A stretch of 64,000 nt of DNA from Asterochloris sp. CNOR1 (GCA_963969365.1 OZ017749.1:682001-746000); one strand, 5' to 3'; shown: positions 25,401 to 38,400, counted from the stretch's first letter. Notes: a model not told the origin generated them from the sequence alone. Translations and numbers: made by a program.

Positions 25401-27491
25401 ACCCTGCCATACCCTCGGCCGACATGCACCTGCACCGACGGCCAACAAAGCATCAAACAAAGACCAGCCTTCTTGCGCAGGTAGCTGTGGTCCGCAAAGG
25501 GTGCAGGCCCCGCCATGCTCTTGGCTGCCGCTCACCTGCAGCCACTTGGTAGCATAAGGGGCACAGGCGGTGGCGGCCTGGAGGCAGTAGTCACAGACAC
25601 AGCAGCAATGGCCCCTCAGCAGACCCCCACCCACCTCTTTGCATTAGTCAGCACAGAGCTCACTGCACAAGCCAGCACAGAGCTCACTGCACAAACCAGC
25701 ACAGAGCTCATGGACAAGCAACAGCCTGATCATCCCCTGCCCTCACCTCACTGCGTTGCCTGATAAGCAGGTGCCAGCGTCCCAGTCAGATTTTGAGCGA
25801 CCGAAGTGGCAGCAGCTACAGATCATGCATCACAGTCCCCTTCAGCCGCCGCCTCCCCGGACCAGCAGGTGGCAACACTCCAACAGCAACTCTGTGCTAC
25901 CTCAAACCTAAAACCAGGGCAGAGCCAGACGACAAGCCCAGCCCCACTTCATTGTTGTGCCCAAATCACCAGCAGGCAGCATCCCAGCCAAAGCTTCCAA
26001 CATCCCAAGCTGCAGCCACCAACTTAGCGCTTTTTGGCCTCTCAGCAGGCCGCACCTCATTGCCCTCCCCAAACCAGCATGTGGCATCGTCCCAGACGCA
26101 GTTCAGAGTGTCCTCCAGGCCCAGGTCCCTGAACTCATCCTTCCACACGCCATAGTTGTTTACAAAAGGCTTGTCGTGCCCTGCAAAGACGCACTTAGCT
26201 GCGGGTGAGTGCAGCTGCTTTCACTGGACAGGTGCAATCTGTGGCACCATGACATTGATTTCAGCCAGGGCATGCTGGCTTCATTTGAAGCCATGGGGCC
26301 TGCGCTCAGCCACAGAAGCGCAGGTCTGCCAGGGCTTTCAAATATGCCTGTATGCAAGACGAACCAGGGAGCAAACCAGCAGCTTCAGTGAACAGGCCAT
26401 GCGGACTACTGTCCAAAGCTGGATTGCGTGCTTGGCAACAGAGCTGCCACCCGCCAGCAGGTTAGGGCTTGCACCAGAGGCTGCTGTAAGGCATGCCCAG
26501 CAGGCTATGGCCTGCACTGTCTCAGATTTGATAAACAGAAGGGGCTGCTGGTGACTGCAGAGAGCACGACATGCCTGCTGGAGGAAACTGAGCGTTTGAT
26601 CAATTCTTGCAGTGCTGTACAGGTCTGTCCATCTGTTTTGTGCCATTGTGGCATGTAAAGCAGCCTGTGGCCAAACCAATACAACCTGGGGCCGTCCCCC
26701 TGGGCAGGCAGTCTTATCAGGCAGTGCTGAGCAGGCTCCTGCAGAAAGGCCGGCCAGCCCACAGCTGACGCCTGCCAGGGCTGTCGGCATGCGCAGCAAG
26801 CACAACTCTGTAGACATGTCTGCTGCGTCCAGGGCACTCTGCACCAGCTGGTGACCCTCACCTAGCAGGCAGACTGTCAAGCCCTGCTTGGCAAGCTCTG
26901 CAGATAGTGCGAGCCCGGCTGGCCCGCACCCGACCACACACACGTCGCTGGTGGTGCTTCTGGGGTGGAAGGGGTGCAGCATGTTGCTGAGGCTGCGCTG
27001 CTCATCGTCCTGCTTTTCCGCCTGCATGTGTGCATCCGACAACAGCAATGAGGGCATGTGAGCCCCAGATATGCTGGTCCAGACACTGCAAAGCGGGTGG
27101 CATGATGTCCGGCAGTCTCAGCCCAAAGGCTGTCATAGCTTCCAGGCACAAGTTTAATTGGCAGCAATCAGACGGGTGCCTTACGCACCTGCCTGGCGAA
27201 AATGCCATTCCGGTATATGAGGCTGGCGCAATGCCAGCTGCTCTGTATGCTCACCTGGAGCTTTACAAGTGGGGACTCGTAGTGGCCTTCTCTGACAGCC
27301 TGATTTGTAGCACTGGGAGATTGCTGCTGGGGGCGTTCCACCACTTGCGTGGCTGCTGTGCAAATTCTGCTGGATTCAGTCCTGGCTGGCCGCTTACGCT
27401 TCTGCCCAATCAAGGGACACCTTGCAGAGTTTGCTGAAGCGCAGCCGTGCACCTGGTGCAGGGCATGAGGCAGACTGGCATGTGCTGCCAT
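22416..27491 (-). CDS. LCYE: Lycopene epsilon cyclase (plastid)
   Basis: Eight exons: 27255-27491, 26862-27021, 26056-26180, 25251-25429, 24766-24963, 24400-24598, 23220-23480 and 22416-22691. They total 1635 bases, or 544 residues, all phases matching. The enzyme forms the epsilon ring on lycopene, the committed step to alpha-carotene and lutein. The first exon is a Ser/Ala/Arg-rich transit-peptide-like leader (ATG 27491; an in-frame ATG at 27638 is an alternative). Next come the dinucleotide-binding motif VVGCGPAGLALSAELAKQG, FVNNYGVWKDEF, GRVCRRRLRNKL, VILAAGAAAGKFLQYE, FLYAMPVDRGRVFLEETC, WSFIPVGGPLP and HPATGYSIARSLREAP. The C-terminus (LITDPAGMYMLRTY) fits epsilon rather than beta cyclases. 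The intron after 25251 has a GC donor (AG|gcgagg); its phase only works with that site. An alternative donor (GCTG|gtgagg) exists just before the stop. The gene is divergent from SRP68. Confidence 0.92.
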
Positions 27492-27819
27492 CAGAACAAC
27501 AGACACGCACACGGGAAGGCCTAGTAAGTCTCCGCACTTGATGAGGGCATCTGAACGAGGCGCAGGGTCCGATCTGGGGTGAAGATCAGGTGTGATATCT
27601 CCGCTTTTCCTTCTTCGAAACATCACCTCTGGGCACATGACTCAAGCGTTAAGGCCAGCTGTGGTCCCTGCCTAGTCTACCTTGCGGCTGAAGAGACACA
27701 CGGGAAGATCTGACCTATTCAAGCTCTTCCAGACTGAGTCTTAACAGGACAGCGGCGGGGGCTGCCTGGACGATCTGATGCACAGAACACTCTGAGAGCT
27801 GGCAGGAGGACAGCCAAGG
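27492..27819. promoter_or_regulatory. Divergent promoter between LCYE and SRP68
   Basis: The two start codons (27491 minus, 27820 plus) are 328 bases apart, so both promoters and leaders lie here unless the alternative LCYE ATG at 27638 is used, which would shorten it to 181 bases. No clear TATA box or repeat was noticed. Confidence 0.55.
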
Positions 27820-30800
27820 ATGGCAGACATGGAGGCTTCACAAGCTGAAGCAGGAGACGCCTCAATGGAGCCTGCAAATGAGACATATCCGATGTCAGTG
27901 TTGACACTGTCCCTCATGCAAGTCATCAAGACAGCTCAAGCACAGCATGGCCTACGGCATGGCGACTATACACGATACAGGTGTGTGTGGGTGACTATGC
28001 TGCATGCAACGTGTTCCCAGCACACAATAGGGTCCATGCCAGAGCCTGCTGCCACAGGACCGCACACTGATGATGGTCAACCCCTCTCACCTGCAGGCAA
28101 TATTGCGCACGACGGCTGCAGCGCCTGTACAAGGCGCTCAAGTTCACCCATGGCAAAGGGAAGTTCCAGAAGAAGGAGCTGCAGGCCAAGGACGTCACAG
28201 ACGACAGGTGATACAGGCATCTGGCTGCACCTGGCTCGAGTGCACGTCGTGCAGGGCTTGCGCAGAGCAAGCTGTTTTGCTTCTTCAGGCTTGCCTGGCT
28301 GACAAACCTACCAGGATCAGCTGACGATGGGCCTGCGCTGCACACCCACTGTGCCCTGAGACTGTGCCGTTGTCAATGCTTGGATTGCTGTGCAGGCACC
28401 TGCTGATCCCCCTGATGAGCGCGGAGAGGGCATGGGCCACTGCCATGGAGCTGAAAAGCGAGATGCAGGACCAGGCAAGTTCAGGGCCAGCAAGCCATCA
28501 GAGCTGGTCAAGGGCTTGGCACACATGCAGGCCTGTGTCAATCACGGCCTCAGCTGCCAGGGCCAGCTTTAATGGGTAGCTGTGTAAACATGAGAGGCAA
28601 AGAGCGGAATCACACCTGGCTCAACAAAGGCATGTGCATCAAGTGCACCTGTCACTGTTCTGCCAGGCAGCATCCTCCGCCTCAGAACACCATACATGGG
28701 CTGCCCATGTAGTGGTGAATCGGCAGAAGCCTGGTCTGTCCCTCACGAACCAGGCTGTTCTGACAGGCAGGCGTCATAGTGTTGCAGGTGAGTGCAAAGC
28801 GGTGACATGGCTGCAGGGGTTCCAGCAACAACAGACGCTGCGGCTGTGGCGCCATGAGGCTGGAGAACAGCGCCAGCATGCTGTTTGCTAGCTGTTCCTG
28901 TATTTGTCTCTTGAGCCATGTTTGTGCTGCCAATTCAAACTACAACAGCTGTAATGGTCACACTTGCTGGGCAGGCACTTTAGTCCCAAGCAGGCACCAA
29001 ACTATATCATGAGCTGGGCTCAGGCTGCTGCAGGTCAATGCCAAAAAAAGGCAGCATGCAATTCGGAAGCTGGCAAAGGCGGCGCAATGGGGGGCCCACT
29101 TGGCCGCCCTGGCCAGTGCCCGCGCAGATGACAGGACCTGCGCTGAGGCTGAGGCCTATGCTGCCTGGCTGGCGGGCCTGCAGCATCAGGAGCAACAGCG
29201 GCGGTGGCGGGCAGCACAGGCGCAGTTTGAGAAGGCGCAGTGAGTGAACCTTGCAGCTCGGCAGGGCATGCACTATCAGTGGTACCTTGGATAACAGCTC
29301 CGCAGGCCCTGTCTGCTGCAGATGCTGCACACTCTCCTGGCACAGGGCAGTTCGCTCATGCTGAATCCCTATCGGTGAAGCTGCAGCACCGGGAGCAGCA
29401 GCCACAATGACCGCAGCTCAGGCGCAGGTCGAACAGGTGCAGTGGAGCAGGGCAAGCAGATAACTTGGCACAGATGGCTGGACAGTCTATACAGAATTTG
29501 TGTTTGATGGTGTGCCTGATGCCACTGTAGGGTCTACTCAAGTAAACTGTTTGCAATCTGGGTCTCACAATAGCAGAGCCTTGGCAGGCCTGTATGGGAC
29601 CATGAGGCTCCCTGTGCCTTGATGTTGGAGGCCTCCCTCCACCTGCCCTGTAGGTGCATCCTGCAGCAGCTGGCCTCCCTGGGCAGCTACGAGCAGCAGA
29701 GCCTCTGCCGCCAGCAGCTGGAGGAGCTGGCCGGCGCCATCCGCTTCTGCAAGTACGAGCGTGACAGGCAGGGTGGGGCTGATGACAGCGGAGAGGGCGT
29801 CCCAACCAGCTTGGATGGGATTCAGGTGGGTTTGCATCACTGGTAGTGGACCCTCCTGAGCTTCTGCATGCTCTAGCGTGCAAGCAGGGAGGCACAGAGG
29901 AGAATGGGGCTGGCCTTCAAGCGTACTGGCGGCCAGCCAGAATGCACAAGGGTGTCTCAGCATGCAGGCAAGGGGCAAGCAACACAGACATCGGTCAACA
30001 GAGAAGGATGAGCACGCCAACCCAAGAGTGCTGAAAATCTCTGATGCCGCCTAACAGACTACCAGGGAGTGGCACGGCTGGGCAGGGTGTCCATAGCGCA
30101 GCTAGGCATGATTGCACAACGCATCTCAGTGGAAGAAGGAGATGGAGTGGGTGCTCAGACTGTCATGAGGCAGCCTAAAGTTGCGTGTGGCTGGCCTGTG
30201 GCAATGGTGCAGCCTGTTCCTGCTGTAGCTTGCTGCACGGGACGTTGCAGGTCGCTGCTGCCTGCACAGCAGCTGGAAGTTATGCAGTTTAGTCCCTCTC
30301 CCTTTGCCACCAGAAGCCACTCCGCGCTGAGCTGCATGCTCCGTCTGTCTTCAGGGTAAGCTGTATGCCCTGGAGAAGGGTGTTGTGCCCTCAACCCAAC
30401 ACATAACTTTAAGCACTGATGTGCCTGCAGGGCGGACTGGATGCATGGAAGCAACGCAGGGCGCTGCCCCCTCAGCCCTGGAAACCTGCACTGAACTCCA
30501 GTCATGTCTGCAGGGCAAGCTGGATGCCTTGGTGGCACATCGGGGTGCTGTGCCCTCAGCCCCAGGAGCCTCCCTGCAGTGGCGAGGCGCAACTTATACA
30601 GTCAGCAATCCTCAGATACAGGCAGCCCTCCAATCTGCGCTGGAGGCGCAGCAGAAGCAGGGCTCGGCCGACCAGGCCATCAGCGCCTTTGGGAAGCTGA
30701 AGGCTGCCCTGGCAGAGCTGCTCAGAATACCTCCAGGTGCGGGGCTGATAGGCAGGCTGCGCTGTCTGTGATGCATGTCAGGAAACTGCTGAGGACACCT

Positions 30801-33800
30801 ACATGCGAAAGGGCTGGGCAGCTTTGTCTCACTGGTCATATCAGCGGCCTGATGCGGCTGCTCTGGACACCTTTAGGTGAGGGGCCAAGGTGCAGGAGTA
30901 TTACCGCCAGGTGCCCTGCTAAGCAGCTAGCTCCTACCGGAGGCGGCAAGGTGTAAGCTGCGCAAACATGTCTTCAAAGCTTGTTAGGGGGGTTGGTGGG
31001 AAGGCTGGAAAGCTGTGCTCTTGACCACTGAATACTGCCCGGGTAGACCTCTGCCGGCCACCCCTGGATGAGCTCAGCCTCTCAGCATGCAAGCCTTTCA
31101 GCAGCATGCTGTGCATGCCAGCTGCAGCAGCCAGGTGCAGACAGACAGCGTGGCGGGGAGGCTAGGGAGAGCTGCTAATGAGACCTACAGGTGAGAGAGG
31201 TGTATGAGCTTGGAGCAGCATGCTGCGCAAGTCAGTGCAAAAGCACTGCAGCCAGTGGCACACAAGAGAGCTCCGCATATGTGTCAGTGCTGGGTCTCCC
31301 AGCAGAGCTGCTGAGGACACCCTGCAGATGAGAGGGCTGGGCAGCTGATTCTCAATGAACAAGGGGATGGCATGGTGCAGCTGCTGACGATGCCTCCAAA
31401 GGATTGGTGCACGTGCAGGCTATTTCATTGAAATTGGCAGAGCTGCTGGCCTCAGATGAGCAGAAGATGGCCCTCTGCAATGGGCTGTTTCACAGACCCA
31501 AGCTGTGCAATGATGACTGCAGTGTCTCGGTGCCTGCATGCAGCAGCCCTACCCAAGCCAATGGACTCCCCTGCTTGCTGCAGGTGGCCAGAGCAGGGCA
31601 GGCCTCCACAAGGAGGGCTGCATGCTCCACAAAAGGGCTGGTCATACTCACTCACGTGCTACCAAGACAGTGCCTTGTGCCTTCCACTGCATCCTGGTGA
31701 TTACAGTGACTGGGCGCCGACTCAGCCCGCCATGTGGCTGCCGGGCGCACAGGACCAGGCAGGCATCGACAGGGTGACTGTCAAGCCCTGGAAACGGCAG
31801 TGCAAATGTACCTGCAGGCAGTCAACAAAGGGTTTCCTGTCCACTCCATCTTGGTGGTCTGATCCTGACACTGTTCCTTAAGTGGCTGCAGGCAGGCAGG
31901 ACAAGGCAAGCATTGACCAGGGAGGTTGTAAAGCCCTGAGAAGGCTGTGCACATTATCTTACCGACCATCAAGACAGGACGATCTGCCCTACACTGTGTA
32001 TTGATGAACGGCTCTGATTCTGCCATCTGTGCGGCTGCAGGCGGGCAGGACAAGGCAGGCATTGACAGGGAGGACTGCGAAGCCCTGGAGAAGGCGGTGC
32101 GGGGGCTGCTGCTGGAGCAGAGCATGCGGCGCCAGCGCCAGCAGGCTTCTGCTGCAGAGGCCCTATTCACCGGCAGGCGTGAGGCGGGGATCACCTTCAG
32201 CCGCAGGAAGGTGTGTGCGGTCGCTGGCTGGGACCCACAAGCTGTGGACTGCTGCAGAAGCCCGGTCCACCAGCAGTCATGAGGTTGGGACCACCTTCAG
32301 CCCTGTAAAGATGCCTGTCACAATGTGCATTGCAATTCTTGAGTCCATGGAGCAGGTCCGGGGACTCCAGGAGCACATTGGCTGCCAGACACGAAGGGCA
32401 CCATGACATTACTGCTTCCCATCCCGCAGCAACAGTGCAGGGTGTTCTCGCAGGTATTTGTGCGAGTTTGGGCCGCTGCCAAATCAAAGCTTAGTTCTTC
32501 AGGGCTGCCATGCTTGCAGGATCAGGGCATCGTCCAGAGGACCTGCCGCACCTGCATGACAACCTAGCTGTCCATGCCCTTTGGAAGGTCTTCAAGAAGC
32601 GTGTGCGTCTTGCTGCAGGAGCGGGGCAGCCGCCCAGAGGACCTGGCCCGCCTGCACGACAGTCTGGCTGCGAGCGCAGACGCCTTGGGGCGCCTGGCTG
32701 CCCAGGAGCTTCGCGGGGCACAGGCAGAAGTGCTAGAGGAGGAGGCAGCAGCCCAGGTGTGGTTGTGTGGGGTTGGTGGCAGTGGCGATGTGTGTCACTG
32801 TGCCTGGTTGTGAGGCACTGAGGAGCGTGGGACAGTCCTCCATGCCTTTAGGTAGCAATGTGCCTCTTCACATCTCATCAAGGTCCATTAGATTCTTGAG
32901 TGGAGGAGGTCATCGCTGTGCAGGTCGCCTCTTCCTTTTGTCATTTGTGGTTGAACTCACAAATGTTTGAGCCGCATGCGCAGCAGGGACAGGCAGGCAG
33001 ACGTGCTGGAAACACACCAGTTGACGTCTAGGGCTCCCTCGATGGGCAGTTGCTCACCACCAGGCTGTATGATGTTCAGTTCTCTGTCCTAGCTCCAGCT
33101 GAAAATTCAGCTGATTTGTAAGCTCACCTCTGAGTTGTTGTTGGTGCATGCCAGAGCCGCCTTAAGCGCTGCACTGTTTTGCCCAACCAGTTATGCCTCT
33201 GCCCTGCAGGCTGCCCAGTTCAAGGCCATGCGCTGCTTTTTTGCTGCGCATGGCCTGCTGGTGACTGGCAAGCTGCCAGAGGCGCATGCCCTGTTTGGGA
33301 GAGCTGCCCAGCGTGCCTCAGAAGCCAGCAGCCTGCATGAGGTGAGGCTTGCGCAGCAGCAACCTCAGCAGCTACCCACAGGATATAAGATGCTCTGGCA
33401 GCCGCCATCTTGCTCTGGGTGCCAACTGGATTGACGTTGGACAGCCTGCCCTCCTCTGACTGGGCGGTCTTCGCACATTGAGGCCTATTGTTGCATCCTC
33501 TGCCCAGTTGCTGGGGTGCTTTCCTGCAAGCCCATCAGCCAGTCCTCAGTGTGCCCTCTCAAGCCAGCTATGACGCGGCTGGCATGCCCAGCTTTTGTGA
33601 GGGGTCAAGGGTCACTGCTGTGCAGGAGTGCCAGCATGTGGACTCAGCTGCAACAGCAGAGCTCGAGCAGCTGCAGCAGCGGGCGATGGCGTGGCAGGTG
33701 GTGGCTCATGCAGACCAGGCAGCTGCAGACCAGGTCACCCAGGAAGGGACTCAGCAGGCTCTGGGCAACCTGTCGGTCACCCAGAGCTCAGCAGGCCAGC

Positions 33801-34326
33801 CAAGCCCTGTTCAGCAGCATCTTATGCAGGTGAGATCGCCTTCACCTGGCTGCGCTCATCGACTGGTAGTACATGCCAGGGGCGCCAGGTAGCTGATGGC
33901 AGGGTGTGCCCCCCTGCCTGCAGCCAGCAGCACTGGACTGCTTTGCCTGCTGCCCTTGCAGAGTCTCAGCACTCGCAACCAAGGTGGTGTGCTTGAGGGG
34001 TGTTGCATCCGGCATTCCTCAGGTGCACTCTTGCCCACTGTGATGTTGATCTGCTGTCCTCCCCAACACTGCATCTGACGCCCCTCAGCTGAATGCCCCG
34101 CTTGGTGCAGGGCCTGGACAGCTGGCAGTCCTTTGCTGGGGAAGGCGGACAACATGCCAGGATTGCGCAGCTGCCGCCCTTGCTGCAGAGCATGCCAGTC
34201 AGGCCGTTCATGCTGGATCAGGCGCTCAATCACCTGCCAGTTCCCAGCATCAGCCACAGGGTGGCCAAGAAGGAGGAACAGAAGGGCACCTTTGCTAAAT
34301 TGTTCAGCTGGGGCAGCCAGAAGTAA
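27820..34326 (+). CDS. SRP68: Signal recognition particle subunit SRP68
   Basis: Eleven exons: 27820-27980, 28097-28207, 28396-28474, 29034-29239, 29654-29825, 30514-30736, 32041-32210, 32619-32756, 33210-33341, 33626-33829 and 34111-34326 (TAA). They total 1812 bases, or 603 residues, with all phases agreeing; animal SRP68 is about 620. SRP68 binds SRP RNA through its N-terminal domain and pairs with SRP72 through its C-terminus in co-translational targeting to the ER. Seen in order: AQHGLRHGDYTRYRQYCARR, the basic helix, LIPLMSAERAWATAMEL, AEAEAYAAWLAGLQHQ, SLQWRGATYTV, RPEDLARLHDSL, AQFKAMRCFFAAHGLL, and the C-terminal PFMLDQALNHLPVPS. The intron after 28474 uses a consensus GC donor (CAG|gcaagt). 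Introns 5, 6 and 7 are full of decayed copies of neighbouring exon edges. Confidence 0.93.
30347..30495 (+). repeat. SRP68: Two decayed copies of an SRP68 exon 5' edge
   Basis: Upstream of the true acceptor at 30513, the exon start (ctgcagggcaagctggatgc, continuing to a gtgccctcagcccc string) is repeated at about 30350-30400 and 30424-30490 with substitutions. The nearer copy keeps a complete cctgcag acceptor. Confidence 0.75.
30776..31960 (+). repeat. SRP68: Copies of both flanking exon edges inside SRP68 intron 6
   Basis: Copies of the upstream exon's end (ctgctcagaatacctccagg) appear near 30781-30822, 30856-30885 and 31304-31350; the first and third also share a gggctgggcagct tail. Copies of the next exon's start (gcggctgcaggcgggcagga) appear at about 31735-31800 and 31882-31952, before the true exon at 32041. 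The second of these keeps the acceptor; in the first it is mutated. Confidence 0.7.
32250..32590 (+). repeat. SRP68: Copies of both flanking exon edges inside SRP68 intron 7
   Basis: At 32250-32316 there is a decayed copy of the end of exon 32041-32210 (shared string accaccttcagcc-like, with the donor mutated to gtaaag). At 32512-32590 there is a decayed copy of the start of exon 32619-32756 (gcaggatcagggc; agaggacctgcc; cctgcatgacaa). Confidence 0.75.
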
Positions 34327-35437
34327 ACAATGCCTGGGGCCTTTGGCTGAGAGAGTGTTAATATGATGTGGCAGCAAAGCATGCAGTGCCTGGAACCCTG
34401 CTGCATTGACAACGTTTCTCTTGAGGAGACAGCAGCAGTGCCAGTATCAAAAAGCAGTTACAAACGAAGTTCAAGCAGTTGCTCTGGCAACAGGGGAAGT
34501 TACAATGGCGTCTGCAGCTACAACATGCCTCCTGTTTGCAGATCGTCACGCCCAGCATTGTTAGCATCAGTGCACCCAACTGTCGCAGCAGGCCGTTCTT
34601 AGCTGGCCTACACCAATGGTCAAATTGTGTGCAAAGGCCATGCTCCCAAAACATTACTATGTACGTCTGGGCATTTAAGGTGACAATGCAGGCAAAGGGC
34701 AGGCTGCTTGTCAGTGATCAAGCAACGAGCAGGCGGCGTTTGAGTGGTGATGGACACATAAAAGCAACAAGAATATGCAGTAGCAAAGCATGGTCATGAT
34801 GCAAAGCAGGGGATAGTGCTCTCTTGATGAGGCCAAAAGTAAAGCAATGAGAACAGCACTCACAGACACAGCAGGAGCCTCACACACACCTGGTGCCACG
34901 GTGTGCAGGTGCTTGTTCATGCAGGTTTGTTGTCTGCAGGACATGTACAGGGAGGTGGCCATCATCACAGCGCATGTATTGACCAGGCTGGATTCGTATG
35001 TTTTTGTCAGCAATACAGGCATGCCTTCAGAGTGAACAGGCTGACATCAGCAATCAATACAGACCTATCAAGGCTCAACATGACTTGTAGAGCAATTTGA
35101 CTTGCTTTCTTCGCCATGTCCCAGTTCGGAATTAACTGATGAACAGACATTCCCTGCCAGCTTGGTCTTTCCGTCCATTCACCATCTGCTCAAACACAAG
35201 GCCACTCAGTGTCGGAATTGCAGCTTTTCAATCTCGTAGGCTGCTGAGGTTTTCAGAGTCACTATCTCACAGGTATGCTGTTTTAATCTGCTGCTCAGCT
35301 CCAATGTATGCCTGAAGACACCACAATTTAGCTTGCGGGCTGCACAGTGCACCAACCGCATTGCAATACCACCGCAGCTTAGGCTACGTTGTCACTGCTG
35401 CAGACTACCCCATGCAGTACATTTGAGACAGCCCAGG
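34327..35437. other. Intergenic region SRP68 to raffinose synthase-like gene
   Basis: About 1.1 kb, more AT-rich than the coding parts, with no reading frame that looks like protein and no repeat that stood out. It must contain the SRP68 3' UTR and the promoter of the next gene. Confidence 0.5.
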
Positions 35438-38400
35438 ATGCAGCCACAGCCCCGCAGCACCAGCATGCTTCCCCTTGCAACAGTTCAGCTCCAGAGCGCA
35501 GAGGCGCCCAGCAAGGCAGCTCCAGCAGAGCCTGAGCTGGCAGCGCACCTCAGCTCCCTGCTGCCAGTCAGGCTATGCGACAGCACACTCAGCGTGCTGG
35601 GCCACGACTTTATTTCTGGGCTGACGACACGAGCTTTCGGAAGCCCAGATGTGAGAGCACAGGAACAGCAGGGGGTTGTGCTGGGACTGGCTGGCGACTC
35701 ATCAGTCGCCCTCCGAGACTTCAACCTAGGACAGGTAGGCTGCCGACAGTGTCACCACAAGCGTCACCCCCAGCTTGTTTTGGTGCCTGAAAGGGGAAAA
35801 GTCTCACTTCACCCTGTGCTGCAGCTCAAATGTCGGCGCTTCCTGTCGTCAGCCCGCATCAAGTTGTGGTGGCAGACCCCTGAGTGGGGCTGCAGAGCCA
35901 AGGATGTTCAGCCAGGTGGGTCCTGCTGTCCCTGCCATGCTCAATTCAGCGTGAGTGTGCTGTGGCTTGTGGCTTGTGTGCCGGGGTCTCGTACCGTGCA
36001 TGTGTGCTCCTCTTATGCACACAATTTATCTTGACAGATGATCCCCATGCAGCTGTTTTCCAGGCATCCTGCGGCATCCTCCTCTTTGCTTTGCCACCAT
36101 CTCAGCATCACCTACAGCCAAATTCGCAGATTGCATGCCACAGCCAGGGTGGCCACCCTAGGCCATAGCACTCGAAGCTTGCATGCTGCCTGCAGAGACC
36201 CAGTTCATGCTGCTGGAGCTATCGGAGGGAGGCCCCTATGCCGTCCTGCTGCCCCTGATCTGCCACAACACCTTCAGGGCGACCCTGCGCCCGCCCAAGT
36301 GGGGCCAAGGGCGTGACACACTAACCCTGCGCCTGGAGTCTGGCGCTGAGGATGTCACTGCCAGCCGCTGGGAGCATGCCTTGTACGTGGCTGCTGGGGT
36401 CAACCCTTACCAGCTGGTGGATGCAGCTGTGGCCACTGCTGCCGCCCTGTCAGGTGAGGGATCGGCCCCCGGTAAGGCGGGGAGACGAGCAGTGTGGGGT
36501 ACTGCGAGCATGCTTGCATGCACATGCTGGACTGGGTGGCAATGGTCGCCCCCCTGTCAGGCAAGGGGGCTTGATGAGGTGCACTGCTGAAGCTGCTGGC
36601 GTGTGACACAGCGGGGGTCTGTGTGCTCAGCAGAATTGCTTGCATTGCCAGAGGGGGCCAGCATCATGACCAACTCTGGCTGCGGGTCTCTGAGCGCATC
36701 TGCCCCCGCAACACACACTCCCGCAGCAGCGCATGGCCTCCTTCAGCTGCAGGGCCTCCAGCTGCAAGCTTGAGGGCCGCGCACCAGCCTGACTGCCCTG
36801 CAGGCCGCCACGCATGGCTGCGTGGCATGGTGCAGCTGTACGTGCATGTGGGCCATGCTTATGGGAGCTAACACAGCAGCTGCATAGACCAGGGTGGTGA
36901 TGCCTGACTGGCCTGCAGGCGGCAGCAAACCTCGGGCCCTGAAGGAGCAGCCGGCTACGCTGGACCTCTTTGGCTGGTGCACCTGGGACGCCTTCTACTT
37001 TGCAGTGTCTGCCAAGGGCATCCAGCAGGGCCTGCAGAGCTTCAAGGACAGCGGTGTGCCACCCAGGTGAGAGGGGAGACTGCTGGCTTTTGCATGCTGT
37101 GGCGAGGTGCTGGTTGTTGGAACACACAGGAGCTGGATCTCGCTGTCTGAGAGCTGCCTTCGCCTGGCCTTGCACCTTTGGCAGGAATGCCTGCTTGCCA
37201 TGCAACAATGGGTCCAAATGAGGTCACAAAGAAGGGTTGGGTGGCAGCTGACAGATGTGGGCTGGCGCTGGTGGAACGCTGCAGAGCTCTTGACAAGCCC
37301 ACTTGCAGATGCTCGCACCTGTGCAGGATGCTGCTCATCAACAGCGGGTAGTTGACAGATGCTACTTCTTGCAGCCAACTCACCCATGCTGTTGTGTCTG
37401 TGCAGGACGCTCATCATTGACGATGGGTGGCAGCTGACAGAGGTGGATGAGGAGTGGCAGGCGCACGACAAGCAGGCTCACAGGGTGCGTCCCATGGCAG
37501 CCCAGCTGGCAGCGGTCTCTGGCAGGCCTGGCTCTACAGCCACAGCCCCAGGGGGCGATGTGAATGCCCTGGCCCACCCTGAGGCAGCCACAGAGCCCCG
37601 CAGGGAGCAGCAGGCACAGTGGGAGGCAACGCAGCAGCCCCAGCAGGGACGCAGGGGCCCCCTCGTCCTTTTGCTGGGGGTTCTGGCAGTCCTACGTGGA
37701 CTGCTGGGCTTTCTGGAGGCCTGGCTCATGAACGGGCTGCACCAGGCAACCCAGAGCCTGACCACTGTGCTGCCCGGGTGGGCCTGGGTATTGGTGGGCA
37801 GGCTCGCCGCTGGGCCCTTGCGCAAGCCCATCCTGCGCCTGTACGCCAGCGCGGGGGACCACACCCGGCGCCTGACATCTGTGAAGGCCAACGCCAAGTT
37901 TGCATCCCTCAGCGCGGGGTCTGATGAGCCATGGGAGGTGGGTTATCTGTCAACGGGGTGGCTCTTGTGAGCAACCATCAGCTTGATCTGTTGTCAGGAG
38001 CGCGGGGCTTGGTGAGCTCACGGAGGTGAATCAAGGGTTTTTGTGGTCCCCAGGCGCTGTGGGGAAGCCTTTGCAGAAGTGGGGCCTGCTGGGTGGGGTC
38101 ATAGCTGCTCGTCTGACCTTCCTGGGGTTAAGGGCCGAGCCTAGCAGTGGCATCGTGCTGACTGCTTCACCTGACTCGTCGAAGCTGCTCATGTAAATTT
38201 TAAGTGACCACCATGCACGAGTCATGACTTGTTGACCCAGTTTCTGTAGCTGGGCAAGGAGGACCTGATGGGCTAGTGGTCCACTCACTGAAAACAAAGC
38301 GCTCTCAACATCTTCCTCTGACTGCCTGCAAGCAGTACCTGAGGAGCGCGCCCGATCCTGACCTGCTCCCCTGGCTGTGTGCAGCTGCGCAAAGAGGACC

